From Minwuiaceae bacterium (GTDB lineage: Bacteria; Pseudomonadota; Alphaproteobacteria; Minwuiales; Minwuiaceae), in the NCBI GenBank assembly GCA_028278525.1, contig JANQEE010000039.1:144157-208156 (forward strand): a DNA stretch of 64,000 nt. The letters are read 5' to 3'. This document shows, piece after piece, positions 1 through 9,146 of this stretch; positions within the stretch are counted from its first letter, which is position 1, and each line of letters starts with the position of its first letter. A program made the translations under genes and the position numbers. Under the pieces are notes generated by a model, which had not been told where the DNA came from, did no database searches, and saw only the letters and a program-made list of their open reading frames with translations.

Positions 1-572
1 AGCTGCGCACCGGCAACCCGCAACAACTGGCCACGGCCATCCTGGCCGGCGAAATCGAAGCCGCTCTGGTGGCCGATCCGGTGGCCGACACGCCGTTCGA
101 GAAGGCCAAGGCGTTCGACGAAGAGTTGGTTATCGTCGCCCCCCTGGGCCATCCCCCCGTCGACAACCCAAAGACCGTGCCGAAGACAGCCATCGCATTC
201 GAAGTCGGCTGCCCGCATCGGCGGCGGCTGGAAAAGTGGTACGAAAACCGCGGCGAGATGCCGACGCGAACGATCGAGATGTCGTCCTACCACGCCATAC
301 TCGGCTGCGTCGTCGCCGGCATGGGCATCTCGTTGCTGCCGAGCAGCGTGCTGACCACGTTCCCTGAACGGAAACGCCTCAGCGTACATCCCCTGCCGCC
401 GGGACAAGACAGTGCGGAAACCCTGCTGATTTGGCGCAAGGGCGCCAAATCGCCGAAGATCGGCGCCTTGATCGAGATCCTGAAGCCGCCAGGAAGCGCA
501 AAAGCTCAGCGAAAGGCCGGCAGCGTTACCTCCAGCAATTCAACGTCGTCCGTACAGCCGGAGATCCCATAG
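1..572 (+). CDS. LysR-type transcriptional regulator, C-terminal part (5' end outside window)
   Basis: The reading frame is open from base 3 and enters from the left edge, so only the last 189 codons are seen. The protein resembles the effector-binding domain of LysR regulators: an opening stretch LRTGNPQQLATAILAGEIEA, then ALVADPV, later a YHAILGCVVAGMGISLLPSS block, which is the usual second-lobe motif (G-x-G-I-x-L-L-P). The DNA-binding N-terminus is missing, so the target cannot be named. It converges with the VOC-cupin gene, whose last 67 bases overlap its 3' end. Family assignment is firm; specificity is unknown. It may control the neighbouring P450 unit, but LysR genes usually regulate divergent rather than convergent neighbours. 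Confidence 0.85.
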   Translation, partial: LRTGNPQQLATAILAGEIEAALVADPVADTPFEKAKAFDEELVIVAPLGHPPVDNPKTVPKTAIAFEVGCPHRRRLEKWYENRGEMPTRTIEMSSYHAILGCVVAGMGISLLPSSVLTTFPERKRLSVHPLPPGQDSAETLLIWRKGAKSPKIGALIEILKPPGSAKAQRKAGSVTSSNSTSSVQPEIP

Positions 573-1579
573 CCGGGCCCCGCCGGCAGCACGACGGAGT
601 CGCCCGCTTTGAGGATGTGATTTGCCTCCGCCTGCAGGGTCATGCCGCCATCGAGGACGAACAGGAAAGCGAACTCGCCGTCGTGCCGGTAGATTGCCGG
701 CTCCGCCGGCGACAGCCCGGCAAGGCGCGCGACCTTCGCACCGGCAAGACCGTCCGTGGCCGTACCGATGCCCGTATCACGCGCTTCAAACCCGTCGAGC
801 CGCCATGGATGCCACGTCGCAGACGCGGCTTCGTGGCGGACGAATCGCTGCCCGCCGAAATCGCGCGTCGGCCGCAGCTCAGCCGTCGGCAACATCAATT
901 CATGATCCACGCAGGTCATATGCTCAGCCGGAACGCCAATCTCGATCACTTCCAAACCCGCCGAGGACTCCAGCACCCGGTGGCGGATCTCCGGCGGTTG
1001 CAGCACGCAGTCGCCTGCTTGCATCACGAAGGGCGGGCCTTGGTCCTCGTAGACGACGCGCACCCAGCCCCGATAGCAGAAGATCATCTGGAAATGGATC
1101 TTGTGGAAATGCACGTAGTCCGGCACCGGCCCACCGTCCGGGATACGGATGTGGGAGGCGATGACCCGCCCGCCCTGGCGGTCCGGGATCAGGTCGCGAT
1201 AACGCATACCGGCCCGGCCGACGCCCCAGGCCGCCTCGTCCGCCATCTCGGTGACCACGAAGCTCTGCCGAACCGGCGGCAGCACCAGCGGCGGATCGGC
1301 CGGCACCAGCTCGACCCGCGTCCCGTTCGGCGCGGTAAGCTGGTTCGCCACGGGTTCGCGGCAAAGAATGCGAAGGCTACCGGGCTCGGCATCCGCGTTG
1401 CGATCCAATCGAATGTTCAGGCCGTGGCCGGAGAGCTGCGCCACGGCGGGATCGTCGGCCGGAAAGATGGTGTCGATCCGAAAGCCCAGTTCACCGGTGA
1501 AGAACGCTAGCGTCTCGTCCAAATCCCGGCACGGCAACAACACCTCGGCCGACACCGGCTGCGCATCCTGCACGGTCAT
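506..1579 (-). CDS. VOC (glyoxalase-like) domain fused to two cupin domains
   Basis: 357 residues. Residues about 8-95 look like a vicinal-oxygen-chelate half (CRDLDETLAFFTGELGF, then GTRVELV). Residues about 135-215 form a first cupin with the metal-type motif HFHKIHFQ (H157, H159, H162) and a late H200. Residues about 283-355 form a second cupin with YRHDGEFAFLFVLDG and KAGDSVVLPAG. Such proteins bind a metal and often act on small organic acids or aromatic ring-cleavage products; the substrate here is not readable. The start codon overlaps the P450 stop by four bases (ATGA), so the two are translationally coupled in one operon with the RraA-like gene. The three-domain arrangement is unusual. 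Confidence 0.85.
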   Translation of the reverse strand: MTVQDAQPVSAEVLLPCRDLDETLAFFTGELGFRIDTIFPADDPAVAQLSGHGLNIRLDRNADAEPGSLRILCREPVANQLTAPNGTRVELVPADPPLVLPPVRQSFVVTEMADEAAWGVGRAGMRYRDLIPDRQGGRVIASHIRIPDGGPVPDYVHFHKIHFQMIFCYRGWVRVVYEDQGPPFVMQAGDCVLQPPEIRHRVLESSAGLEVIEIGVPAEHMTCVDHELMLPTAELRPTRDFGGQRFVRHEAASATWHPWRLDGFEARDTGIGTATDGLAGAKVARLAGLSPAEPAIYRHDGEFAFLFVLDGGMTLQAEANHILKAGDSVVLPAGPGYGISGCTDDVELLEVTLPAFR

Positions 1580-2814
1580 GCCGCCTGTTTCACCGGCCGG
1601 AACGATACGTTGAGCGCATGCACGCCGCGCACGATGATCGAATCCGACCAGTCCAGCTTGGGCTGTTCCATCGTCCAGTCGTCGAACCGCCGCATCATCG
1701 TGGTCAGCGCGATCTCACCCTCCAGCCGCGCCAGCGGCGCGCCGATACAGAAGTGGATGCCGTAGCCGAAATTGACGTGCCGGCCTGCTTCCTTACGCCG
1801 AATGTCGAAGCGGTCCGGATCGGGAAACAGCTCGGGGTCGCGGCCGGCGGCGGCATTGAACAGGAACAGCCGCTCGCCCTTTTTGATCCGTTTGCCGCGG
1901 ATCTCGACATCTTCCCCCGCGACGCGTACCCCGGCCAGGCTCGGCCCGTCCCAGCGCAAAATTTCCTCGACCGCATTCTGTACAAGCTTCTGATCCTGCC
2001 AGTTCTCCCTCAAATCGGCGAGTTGGTCGGGGTGTGTCAGCAGGGCGTATAGCCCGTTGCCGATCAGATGCGTCGTTGTCTCGTGCCCGGCGAACAGCAG
2101 CAGAATGCAGTTGGAGACCATCTCGTCCGCCGTCAGGCGGTCGCCCTCCAGATGCGCTTCGATCAGGCCCGACGTGACGTCGCCGCCCGGGTTGCGCTCC
2201 CGTTCCGCGATCAGGTCCTGGAAGTACTCCGTCATCTCGCGAATGCCGTGCGCGGCCAGCCGGTACTTATCCGGATTGACCCGGCTGGTCAGGACGAAGG
2301 TGCCGAGGTCGTCCGACCACTTTTTCAGGTTGTCGACATCGCGGCGCGGTACGCCCAGCATGTCGGCAATCACCGTCGCCGGCAGCGGATAGGCGAAGTC
2401 GCGGATCACGTCCATCCGGCCCGCCGCCTCGACGTCGTCCAGCAGGTCGTCGACGATCCCCTGGATATTCGGGCGCAACCCCTGGATCGCTCGCGTCGTG
2501 AACGCTTTGTTCATCAGACCGCGCAGCCGGGTATGCACCGGCGGATCGTTGAACACCGCCCAGTGGCCCAGGCTCTCGCCCAGTTCGTCGACCAGCGCCC
2601 GGTCCTCGCCGTCCATGTGATCGACGAACGGCCGGATCCGGTCCGACGACAGCCGCTTGTCACGTAGCCCCTGGCGCACGTCATCGTGACGGGTGAGAAC
2701 CCAGCCGCCCAGGCTATCGCTCCAATGCACCGGATCGTCGCGGCGCATCTCGGCCAGCGTCGGAAACGGGTCGGCGATGAACGCCGGCGACCTCAGGTCA
2801 TACGCAACGGGCAT
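1576..2814 (-). CDS. Cytochrome P450
   Basis: 412 residues, normal for a soluble bacterial class I P450. Visible hallmarks are the I-helix oxygen-activation motif AGHETT, the K-helix ExxR in EEILRW, and the heme loop FGYGIHFCIGAPLAR with the axial cysteine near residue 356. The frame is open to a TTG at 2820, but the ATG at 2814 is preferred because a GGGAG ribosome site lies eight bases before it. It hydroxylates or otherwise oxidises an unknown substrate with electrons from a ferredoxin system; no ferredoxin or reductase gene is adjacent. It sits between an RraA-like aldolase gene (15 bp upstream) and the VOC-cupin gene (4-bp overlap), suggesting a degradative pathway. Confidence 0.95.
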   Translation of the reverse strand: MPVAYDLRSPAFIADPFPTLAEMRRDDPVHWSDSLGGWVLTRHDDVRQGLRDKRLSSDRIRPFVDHMDGEDRALVDELGESLGHWAVFNDPPVHTRLRGLMNKAFTTRAIQGLRPNIQGIVDDLLDDVEAAGRMDVIRDFAYPLPATVIADMLGVPRRDVDNLKKWSDDLGTFVLTSRVNPDKYRLAAHGIREMTEYFQDLIAERERNPGGDVTSGLIEAHLEGDRLTADEMVSNCILLLFAGHETTTHLIGNGLYALLTHPDQLADLRENWQDQKLVQNAVEEILRWDGPSLAGVRVAGEDVEIRGKRIKKGERLFLFNAAAGRDPELFPDPDRFDIRRKEAGRHVNFGYGIHFCIGAPLARLEGEIALTTMMRRFDDWTMEQPKLDWSDSIIVRGVHALNVSFRPVKQAA

Positions 2815-2829
2815 CAACAAACTCCCACC

Positions 2830-3474
2830 TTAAAACACACCATACTTCTTATAGGCCTCCTGCGGGTCCATGCCGTCCAGTATCGCGCGGCGCAGATCGC
2901 TTTCCGTCGAGATGATCCGTTCGGTCTCGGTCACCACGTCCTCGACGATCTCCGCCGGCACGATCACCACGCCATCCCGATCGGCCAGCACGTAGTCGCC
3001 GGTCGCGATCCGGATACCGCCAATCTCGATCGGTTCGCCCATACTGTCGACCAGCCAGCGCCCGACGACGTCGAGCGGCGTGTAATACCGGCAGAAGACC
3101 GGGAACCGCATCCGCTCGAGGAATTCGACGTCGCGGCTACCGCCATCGCAGATATAGCCCAGGATACCGCGCAGCTTCAGCGTCTCGGCCGACAGTTCGC
3201 CCATATGGGCGATGGTGGAATCGTTCGGCTGGCAGACCACGACATGGCCCGCCGGCGCCGCCGACAGGAGACCGGTCCAGGACAGCAGCGTCTCGTCATG
3301 GCCGGCGCCGTCCGCCTGTCGGCCCGCGGCGGTCCAAACCGGGCCGGCCAGCTTGATCGTCGGGTCGATCGGCCGGATGGTGTTTGGCAGCACGCAATCG
3401 CGCCGGCCCATATCGCGCATAACGTCGTAGACCGCGCCGGTGTAGCAGGCCTTCAGGCGATCGGCCAAACTCAT
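2830..3474 (-). CDS. RraA-like / HMG-CHA aldolase family protein
   Basis: 214 residues with the RraA/dimethylmenaquinone-methyltransferase-like fold: ICDGGSRDVEFL in the middle and GDYVLADRDGVVIVP towards the end, which provide the metal- and oxaloacetate-binding residues in aldolases of this family (4-hydroxy-4-methyl-2-oxoglutarate/4-carboxy-4-hydroxy-2-oxoadipate aldolase). Clustering with a P450 and a ring-cleavage-like VOC-cupin protein favours an aldolase/decarboxylase role over RNase E inhibition. The ATG has a good GGAGAG site five bases upstream. It is the first gene of a three-gene minus-strand operon. Confidence 0.85.
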   Translation of the reverse strand: MSLADRLKACYTGAVYDVMRDMGRRDCVLPNTIRPIDPTIKLAGPVWTAAGRQADGAGHDETLLSWTGLLSAAPAGHVVVCQPNDSTIAHMGELSAETLKLRGILGYICDGGSRDVEFLERMRFPVFCRYYTPLDVVGRWLVDSMGEPIEIGGIRIATGDYVLADRDGVVIVPAEIVEDVVTETERIISTESDLRRAILDGMDPQEAYKKYGVF

Positions 3475-3561
3475 CGCATCTCTCCTACAGTGCCCAACCG
3501 CGCGCTTGCGTCATCCGGGCCACTCCCGCCAGACTACCGGAGAGCAGCGGAGAGTGAAATC

Positions 3562-3993
3562 GTGTCCCGTGAATACCCGGAGCGTCCCCTGGTCGGCATC
3601 GGCGTCGTCGTCTGGCGCGGCGCCGACGTGCTGCTGATCCGGCGCGGCAAGGAGCCGCGGCGCGGCCAGTGGAGCCTGCCCGGCGGCGCGCAGAAAATCG
3701 GCGAGACCGTGTACGAAGGCGCCCGGCGCGAGGTGCGGGAGGAGACCGGCCTGGACGTGAAGATCACCGGCCTGATCGATGTGGTCGATTCCATCGTGCC
3801 CGACGGCAACGGCAAGATCCAATACCACTACACGCTGATCGACCTCGCGGCCGAGTGGCAGGCGGGGGAGCCGGTGCCAGGGGGCGACGCGGCGTCCGCC
3901 GCGTTCGTGGCTGCCGACGATCTGGACGGCTACGACCTGTGGGACGAGACCTTACGGATCATTGCCTTGTCGGCGGCAGGTCGGACCGTCTGA
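3562..3993 (+). CDS. Nudix hydrolase
   Basis: 143 residues from a GTG start preceded by GGAGAG-like sequence. A complete Nudix box is present: GGAQKIGETVYEGARREV followed by REETGL, matching G-x5-E-x7-R-E-U-x-E-E-x-G-U, so a Mg-dependent pyrophosphohydrolase activity is expected. The flanking FLRRGKE-like strand (LLIRRGKEPRRGQWSLPGG) resembles ADP-ribose pyrophosphatase and MutT-like members, but the substrate is not determined. The frame continues open upstream to 2686, antisense to the P450 and RraA genes; that extension is ignored because homology begins at the GTG. The 3' end overlaps the convergent patatin gene by 35 bases. Confidence 0.92.
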   Translation: MSREYPERPLVGIGVVVWRGADVLLIRRGKEPRRGQWSLPGGAQKIGETVYEGARREVREETGLDVKITGLIDVVDSIVPDGNGKIQYHYTLIDLAAEWQAGEPVPGGDAASAAFVAADDLDGYDLWDETLRIIALSAAGRTV

Positions 3994-6385
3994 CCGGTGC
4001 CATCGCGTCAATTTCGCGTCCGACATCGACGATCACATCGGGAATACGCCTGAGGTGTTTCGCCTCCGCCCGTAGAATCGACCGAAACAGAGCCTGCTTG
4101 ATCGACGTTTGCTCTGCCTCTCCCATAGCCGCACCGGCCGCGCCGGCTACGATATCGACCAGCCGGTCCGCCCCGTGCAGCCGGCCCCACAGATAATCGT
4201 TCTCCCGATACCGACGGCTGAAAAATGCGCCGAAATGGCCAAGCTCGATCCCTTTCAGGGTTGCCTCCGCCCCGCCTTTGCGGATCGCCTGCGAGTCGTC
4301 AGGGCTGATCCGATCGACCTTTATCTCGTCCAACTCGTCCAGGTCGCGCCAGCGCGTGATCGGCAACGTCAGCACATCGAAAAACGGGAAACCCAGATAG
4401 GCCAGCAGCAACTCCCGCCGCATCGCATCAGGCAGGTAGTTCAGCGCCATGACGCTGAAGATCTCGTCCGCGGCCTGATCCAAAGCGACCAGGTCCATGG
4501 CATCGCCAAGTTCTCCGACAAAGGTGCCGAGCGCGCCCGCCTCTCCACCGGCACCGAATGCCTTGGCCTGTTGCCGCAGCCCCTCCCCGTAGTTGTCCGG
4601 CTCGACGCAGCGCAGCAGCCTGTCGCGCACGCCGTATAACACCGTCTTGAATTCATCCAGGCAGGCGATGTCCGCCTCGGCCTCGGCGCCCGCCGGCGGC
4701 GACTGGTAAAGCTCGTTCAGCCGGCGAATCACGAAATGCAGCCGGCGCAGCCGAAAGCCGACATCGAACCGGCGCAGATAATCCAGCCAGGCCGGAGCTT
4801 CCGACGGTTCCGAACCCGGTTCGGCTCGCCGGGCCGGGAACACACCGGTCTCGTGCGCCCAGGCTTCCAGTCGCCGGGTCAGGTCGGCCGGCTGGGTTCC
4901 ACCGGAATGCCCCACGTCGATGCCATGGATCAAGGCGCAGAGGTCGTCCAGCACGGACATGACCTTGAGCTGCAAATAGCTGTCGTACGCGTAACCGGCC
5001 CGTTCGGCGGCCACGTTGTTCAGCGTGTTCCGCCACTGCGCCAGTGTCGCAATGTTCGGCGCGGTCATCAGGTCGGCGTCGATCAGGCTGTAGACGAGTT
5101 CCGAAATCTCCGGCCGGACCGCGTCGACGACTTGTTTCAGCCGCCGCACCTGCTCGCTTAGCGCATTGGCCCAGTCCAGGTCGTCGCGGATCGGCTCGTT
5201 GCGGGGAATATCCGACAGGGCGCCGCGCAGGGTGCGAAGGAATCCCGGCGGCCGCATGGAAACGGGCTGGTTACCACGGTACGGATTTGGATCGATATAG
5301 ACGATGCGCCGGTCGACCTGTCGGTGCGCGTGTCTTCCCTGCAACGCGCGGATCGCCTCGGCGAACGGTTTGTTGTTCAAAACGCTGCCATCGATGAACG
5401 AGGTCGCTGCCGGGTCGTCCCCCGCGGCCGCGTATGGCATGAAGTTGCGCTCAATAAAATCCGCGCGGCCCAGCCAATCGTGGCCTTGATCGCGCAGCAG
5501 GCTGTCGAACTCCGCCAGCCGGGCCGGGGGGAACGCACCGGGGAACGACGATGTCGCCCGCGCCGCGAACGCTAAACCCGGCAGGTTGCGATCGTCGAAA
5601 TCGGTCACCGCCCGGCCGTCGCTGTCGCGCAAATACTGCAGGCGCAGGATATGGCGATGCTCGCGCTCCTCGATCACCGGCGGATCGTGCAGAGCGATCG
5701 TCTGCCGGTAGCCGAAGAAATCGGTCACGCTGACATAGAGGTCCAGCTTGTGCCCCGCCGGCAGCAGCGATCCGCTGCCCGACCCCCCGCCCATCGCGGC
5801 AAACGCCTCCAGCATCATCGCGCTGAACCGGCGGCCGGAGAACGGCGGCCGGAACCAGCGGGCGCGCAACATCATCAGCACTTTTTCGCGGACTTCCGGA
5901 TTAGGCGCGAACCGCTTCAGCCGACGTTTCGTGAAGCCCCAAATCAACGGCAGCAGATAGAACTTGCTGAACCGGCCGGGCATGTTGCGCGGCTCCATCA
6001 GCCTGGTCACGTCGGCAAAGCGTAGCCACATGTCCCGGTGCGCGTCCAGAGTCAGGTCGTGCGCCAGCGCACGGCCAAGAAAGATCCCGTTTATCCCGCC
6101 GGCCGACGCCCCGGCGATCACGTCGACGATCACCCGCAGATCGAGCTTTCGGCCGATCGTCTGAAGCATGTCGTAGTAGGCGACTTCGCTGTCGGTTTCG
6201 CGGTCCGCGCTATCGGCGGCGGAAGCGTAGTCGAGAGAGGCCCGATCCGCGGGATCCGGCGCGGCATGGTATACCTTGGACGCACGCGCCAGTTTCTGGA
6301 TTTCCTTGGTAACGCCGTGCATATAGACGGCAAGGGAGACGCCCCCGTAGCAAACCAAGGCCAACCGGAGCTCTTTTTCCCTCAT
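3959..6385 (-). CDS. Large patatin-like (phospholipase) protein
   Basis: 808 residues from ATG 6385 (a TTG eleven codons upstream is less likely). The N-terminus LRLALVCYGGVSLAVYMHGV is the oxyanion-loop region and GASAGGINGIFLG holds the nucleophile serine (about S94, G-x-S-x-G). The matching aspartate is in FIDGSVLNNKPFAEAI, giving a Ser-Asp dyad. The long C-terminal half is typical of the patatin-related family with a DUF3376-like tail. It probably hydrolyses acyl esters of membrane lipids in the cytoplasm. Its last 35 bases overlap the Nudix gene tail-to-tail. Family is clear, biological role is not. Confidence 0.9.
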   Translation of the reverse strand: MREKELRLALVCYGGVSLAVYMHGVTKEIQKLARASKVYHAAPDPADRASLDYASAADSADRETDSEVAYYDMLQTIGRKLDLRVIVDVIAGASAGGINGIFLGRALAHDLTLDAHRDMWLRFADVTRLMEPRNMPGRFSKFYLLPLIWGFTKRRLKRFAPNPEVREKVLMMLRARWFRPPFSGRRFSAMMLEAFAAMGGGSGSGSLLPAGHKLDLYVSVTDFFGYRQTIALHDPPVIEEREHRHILRLQYLRDSDGRAVTDFDDRNLPGLAFAARATSSFPGAFPPARLAEFDSLLRDQGHDWLGRADFIERNFMPYAAAGDDPAATSFIDGSVLNNKPFAEAIRALQGRHAHRQVDRRIVYIDPNPYRGNQPVSMRPPGFLRTLRGALSDIPRNEPIRDDLDWANALSEQVRRLKQVVDAVRPEISELVYSLIDADLMTAPNIATLAQWRNTLNNVAAERAGYAYDSYLQLKVMSVLDDLCALIHGIDVGHSGGTQPADLTRRLEAWAHETGVFPARRAEPGSEPSEAPAWLDYLRRFDVGFRLRRLHFVIRRLNELYQSPPAGAEAEADIACLDEFKTVLYGVRDRLLRCVEPDNYGEGLRQQAKAFGAGGEAGALGTFVGELGDAMDLVALDQAADEIFSVMALNYLPDAMRRELLLAYLGFPFFDVLTLPITRWRDLDELDEIKVDRISPDDSQAIRKGGAEATLKGIELGHFGAFFSRRYRENDYLWGRLHGADRLVDIVAGAAGAAMGEAEQTSIKQALFRSILRAEAKHLRRIPDVIVDVGREIDAMAPVRRSDLPPTRQ

Positions 6386-6397
6386 ACACAATACCAA

Positions 6398-6414
6398 CCC
6401 GGCGACACGCCGGG
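6398..6414 (-). promoter_or_regulatory. Perfect 7-bp stem hairpin upstream of the patatin gene
   Basis: CCCGGCG-ACA-CGCCGGG forms a perfect seven-base stem with a three-base loop, 13 bases before the ATG of the patatin-like gene on its own strand. There is no T-run after it, so it could be a weak terminator for the upstream dehydrogenase gene or a 5'-leader structure limiting translation. No function is proven. Confidence 0.35.
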
Positions 6415-6541
6415 GCAAGACAGCCGTATCGCCAAGACACCGAATCTCCGCCTAGAATATTCGTCAGGGTTTGCCCGAAATTATGGCAAGCGGCAAGCGA
6501 AACCGAAGGCTGTCTCGGCGCGGTGCGTATCGACCGGGGTT

Positions 6542-7630
6542 CTAAAGACGTTCCAGTACGGCGTCGGTGATCGTTTTGGTACCGTCCCGCCCACCGAGGT
6601 CATAGGGTAGAGCGGCGCCGTCGGCAAACAGCTTCTCGACCGCCGCTTCTATAAGCCGCGCAGCTTCCCCGGCGGATTCTGCGCCATGGCGCTCGCCCAG
6701 CCATGTCAGCATCATTGCGCCGGATAGGATTGTCGCAAGCGGGTTGGCCTTTCCCTGGCCGGCGATGTCCGGCGCGCTGCCGTGCGACGGTTGGAACACC
6801 GCATGTTTGTCGCCGATATCGGCCGACGGGGCCATGCCCATGCCACCGACCAGGGCAGCCGCCAGATCCGACAGGATATCGCCGAACATGTTCTCCGTAA
6901 CCATGACGTCGAAGTCCCACGGCCGGCGCACCAGGTCCAGCGCGGCGGCGTCGACATAATGATGCCGGGCCTCCAGATCCGGGAATGCGGTCGCCCGCTC
7001 GTCGAAGACCTTGCGAAAGAAGGCCATCGATGTCAGCACATTGGCTTTGTCGATGCAGGTGACCTGTCCCGGCTGGCCGGCCGCCTTTCGGCTCGCGCCA
7101 AGCCGAAAGGTGAAATCGAACAGCTTCTCGCAGGTCGGCCGCGTTATCTCCATAACGTCGCGCGCGACCCGGTCGCCCTCGATCTTGGCGGTGCCCCGGG
7201 TGGAGAACAGCCCTTCCGTCGATTCGCGGATCAGCACGAAATCGATATCGGCGGCACGCGGGTCCTTCAGGGGCGTCGGCGCACCGGGAAATAACCTGAT
7301 CGGCCGCACGCCGGCATAGAGTTCGAAATTGAACCGCAAATCGAGCTGCGGCGCGATTTCCGTGCCGTCGGGATAGCGGATCTCCGGCCAGCCCATGGCG
7401 CCGAACAGAATGGCGTCGGCCTGTTCTGCACCTTTGAACGACTCGTCCGGTAACGCGGTGCCGGTATCGCGGTAGTGCAGGGCGCCGCCGGGATGTTCTT
7501 CGTACGACAGCGCGAAGCCGCCGACTCGCTCGGCCGCGGCGTCGAGCACAGCCTGCGTCGGCCCCATGACTTCTGTCCCGATGCCGTCGCCCGGCAGCAC
7601 GGCAATGCGGAATGAATTCGAACTGGTCAT
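6542..7630 (-). CDS. Isocitrate/isopropylmalate dehydrogenase family protein (tartrate/isopropylmalate dehydrogenase-like)
   Basis: 362 residues from ATG 7630, with GAGG about ten bases upstream (a GTG at 7645 is possible). Family motifs are plain: the N-terminal IAVLPGDGIGTEVM, the FVLIRESTEG stretch, and ENMFGDILSDLAAALVGGMG followed by PSHGSAPDIAGQGKANP, which bind metal, hydroxyacid and NAD. The classical LeuB arginine region is replaced by LDLRFNFELYAGVRPIRLF, so a substrate other than 3-isopropylmalate (for example tartrate or another beta-decarboxylated 2-hydroxyacid) is likely. No leucine-pathway genes are next to it. Confidence 0.88.
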   Translation of the reverse strand: MTSSNSFRIAVLPGDGIGTEVMGPTQAVLDAAAERVGGFALSYEEHPGGALHYRDTGTALPDESFKGAEQADAILFGAMGWPEIRYPDGTEIAPQLDLRFNFELYAGVRPIRLFPGAPTPLKDPRAADIDFVLIRESTEGLFSTRGTAKIEGDRVARDVMEITRPTCEKLFDFTFRLGASRKAAGQPGQVTCIDKANVLTSMAFFRKVFDERATAFPDLEARHHYVDAAALDLVRRPWDFDVMVTENMFGDILSDLAAALVGGMGMAPSADIGDKHAVFQPSHGSAPDIAGQGKANPLATILSGAMMLTWLGERHGAESAGEAARLIEAAVEKLFADGAALPYDLGGRDGTKTITDAVLERL

Positions 7631-7715
7631 GGCGGCAAGCCTCACGTCCTCCCATGCCGCGCAATCGGCGACGCTCTTTGGTAGACGTGCGGTATGGGCG
7701 CGTCAAGCGCACATG

Positions 7716-7737
7716 ACGACCGGGATAGTCCCGTCGT
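7716..7737 (-). terminator. Terminator-like hairpin after the histidine kinase
   Basis: ACGAC-C-GGGA, loop TAG, TCCC-G-TCGT pairs over nine bases with one bulge, six bases past the histidine-kinase stop codon on that strand. No T-run follows, so termination is plausible but not certain. Confidence 0.4.
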
Positions 7738-7742
7738 GACGG

Positions 7743-9146
7743 TCAGGCGGAAGCGGAACGCGCCGCTGGGGCGCAAGGGACGGCGCGGGTTTCGGCCGCG
7801 TCCTCGATGGCCTGCACCCGGGTGGCGGGGAGAATCAGGGTTACGGTCGTGCCCTTGCCAACGGTGCTTTCCAGCACCAGCCGGCCGCTATGCAGTTCCG
7901 CGATCTTGCGGGTCAGCGGCAAGCCAAGGCCGGTCCCGCCGCGACGCCGCGAAATGGCGCTTTCGACCTGCTCGAACGGTTTCTGAACGCGCTCCAGGTC
8001 CGCGCCCGACATCCCGATGCCGTCGTCCGCCACGACGACGATCACATCGCCGTTCGCGTCGACGGCGGAACGTACGATCGCGTGCCCGCCGGCGGGCGTG
8101 AACTTGACGGCATTGGAAAGCAGGTTCATCAGCATCTGCTTGAACAGGCGCTCGTCGGCCCGCAACAGAACGCCCGCGGCATCGTGCTGCACCACCAGGG
8201 AGACGCCGGCTTCTTCGGCCATCGGCCGGATCAGGCGAAGCGAATCCTCCACGACGACGCCGACCCGAACACTCGCTTCCTGCAGGTCCAGCTTGCCTGC
8301 TTCGATCTTCGAAATGTCCAGGATGTCGCTGATGATGTTCAACAGATGGGTACCGCTATGTTCGATATCCCGGCTGTATGCACGGTATTGTTCGTTGCCG
8401 ACAGCCCCCAGCACCTCGTTGCCGATCATCTGGGAGAACCCGATGATGGCGTTGAGCGGCGTGCGAAGCTCGTGGCTCATGGTGGCCAGGAATTCGGATT
8501 TGGCCCGATTGGCCATTTCCGCCTCTTCCTTGGCGCGCCACAACCGGTCGAGGCTCCTCTGATACAAGTCGACATAGGACAGCGCCATCGCTGTCGTGTA
8601 CGCGGCGGCGCACATGACCGAAATGAAGGTGACCACCGGCACGCCATTGATCGGCAGGTGCTGGGGAAACGAAAAGTCCGTGAAGTAAAGCACCGCCATC
8701 AGCGCACAGCCGCCGCCCAGCACCGATAGCCCGATCTTGCGGCGCCAGCCGTCGAGAAAGAAGACGCAGACGATCGGCGCTGCGATTACCCAGGGCAGCG
8801 CCGGCGATATCGCGCCGCCATAGTTGAAAGCGATGAAAAAGATCAGCAGCGTAAATTGCAGAATGGACGTGAGTTCCAGCAGCGACAGTGCGCCCGTCCA
8901 GCGCAGCAGGAATGGATGCACGGCGAGTACGAACACGCCGGCCATCGAGATCCACGCGGCCGCCACCGGGTTCCCGTACAACAGGTACCCGGTGATCACC
9001 AGGCCGAGCGGCGGGCCGACCAAATGACTGATCACAAATGTCCGCGTGCGTAAGTTCGCTTCTTCGGTTGCACGCAACCGAGCCGGGATGAACCAGTCGA
9101 GAACGCTATGGAATCGACCGGCAGCTCCCCCCAGACCTGCCAACAT
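7743..9146 (-). CDS. Six-transmembrane sensor histidine kinase, candidate autoinducer receptor (CqsS/LqsS-like role)
   Basis: 467 residues. Six hydrophobic segments can be read at about 36-57, 60-81, 86-107, 112-132, 136-155 and 168-192, with no sizeable periplasmic domain, followed by a HisKA domain ([12 protein letters not shown], phospho-acceptor H225) and a HATPase domain (N-box [24 protein letters not shown]). There is no receiver domain. It is divergent from a CqsA-type autoinducer synthase across an AT-rich spacer. Receptors CqsS and LqsS of alpha-hydroxyketone systems also have six-TM input domains, so this kinase is the natural candidate receptor; I see no strong residue-level similarity to CqsS, so that role is inference from topology and position. 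Confidence 0.88.
   Translation of the reverse strand: MLAGLGGAAGRFHSVLDWFIPARLRATEEANLRTRTFVISHLVGPPLGLVITGYLLYGNPVAAAWISMAGVFVLAVHPFLLRWTGALSLLELTSILQFTLLIFFIAFNYGGAISPALPWVIAAPIVCVFFLDGWRRKIGLSVLGGGCALMAVLYFTDFSFPQHLPINGVPVVTFISVMCAAAYTTAMALSYVDLYQRSLDRLWRAKEEAEMANRAKSEFLATMSHELRTPLNAIIGFSQMIGNEVLGAVGNEQYRAYSRDIEHSGTHLLNIISDILDISKIEAGKLDLQEASVRVGVVVEDSLRLIRPMAEEAGVSLVVQHDAAGVLLRADERLFKQMLMNLLSNAVKFTPAGGHAIVRSAVDANGDVIVVVADDGIGMSGADLERVQKPFEQVESAISRRRGGTGLGLPLTRKIAELHSGRLVLESTVGKGTTVTLILPATRVQAIEDAAETRAVPCAPAARSASA

Noticed and set aside
2686..3561. 292-codon N-terminal extension of the Nudix gene
   Set aside because: It is antisense to the P450 and RraA genes. Nudix homology and a ribosome site begin at 3562.
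6542..7630. Leucine-pathway LeuB
   Set aside because: The canonical arginine region is changed and no leuA, leuC or leuD is near, so the general family name is used.
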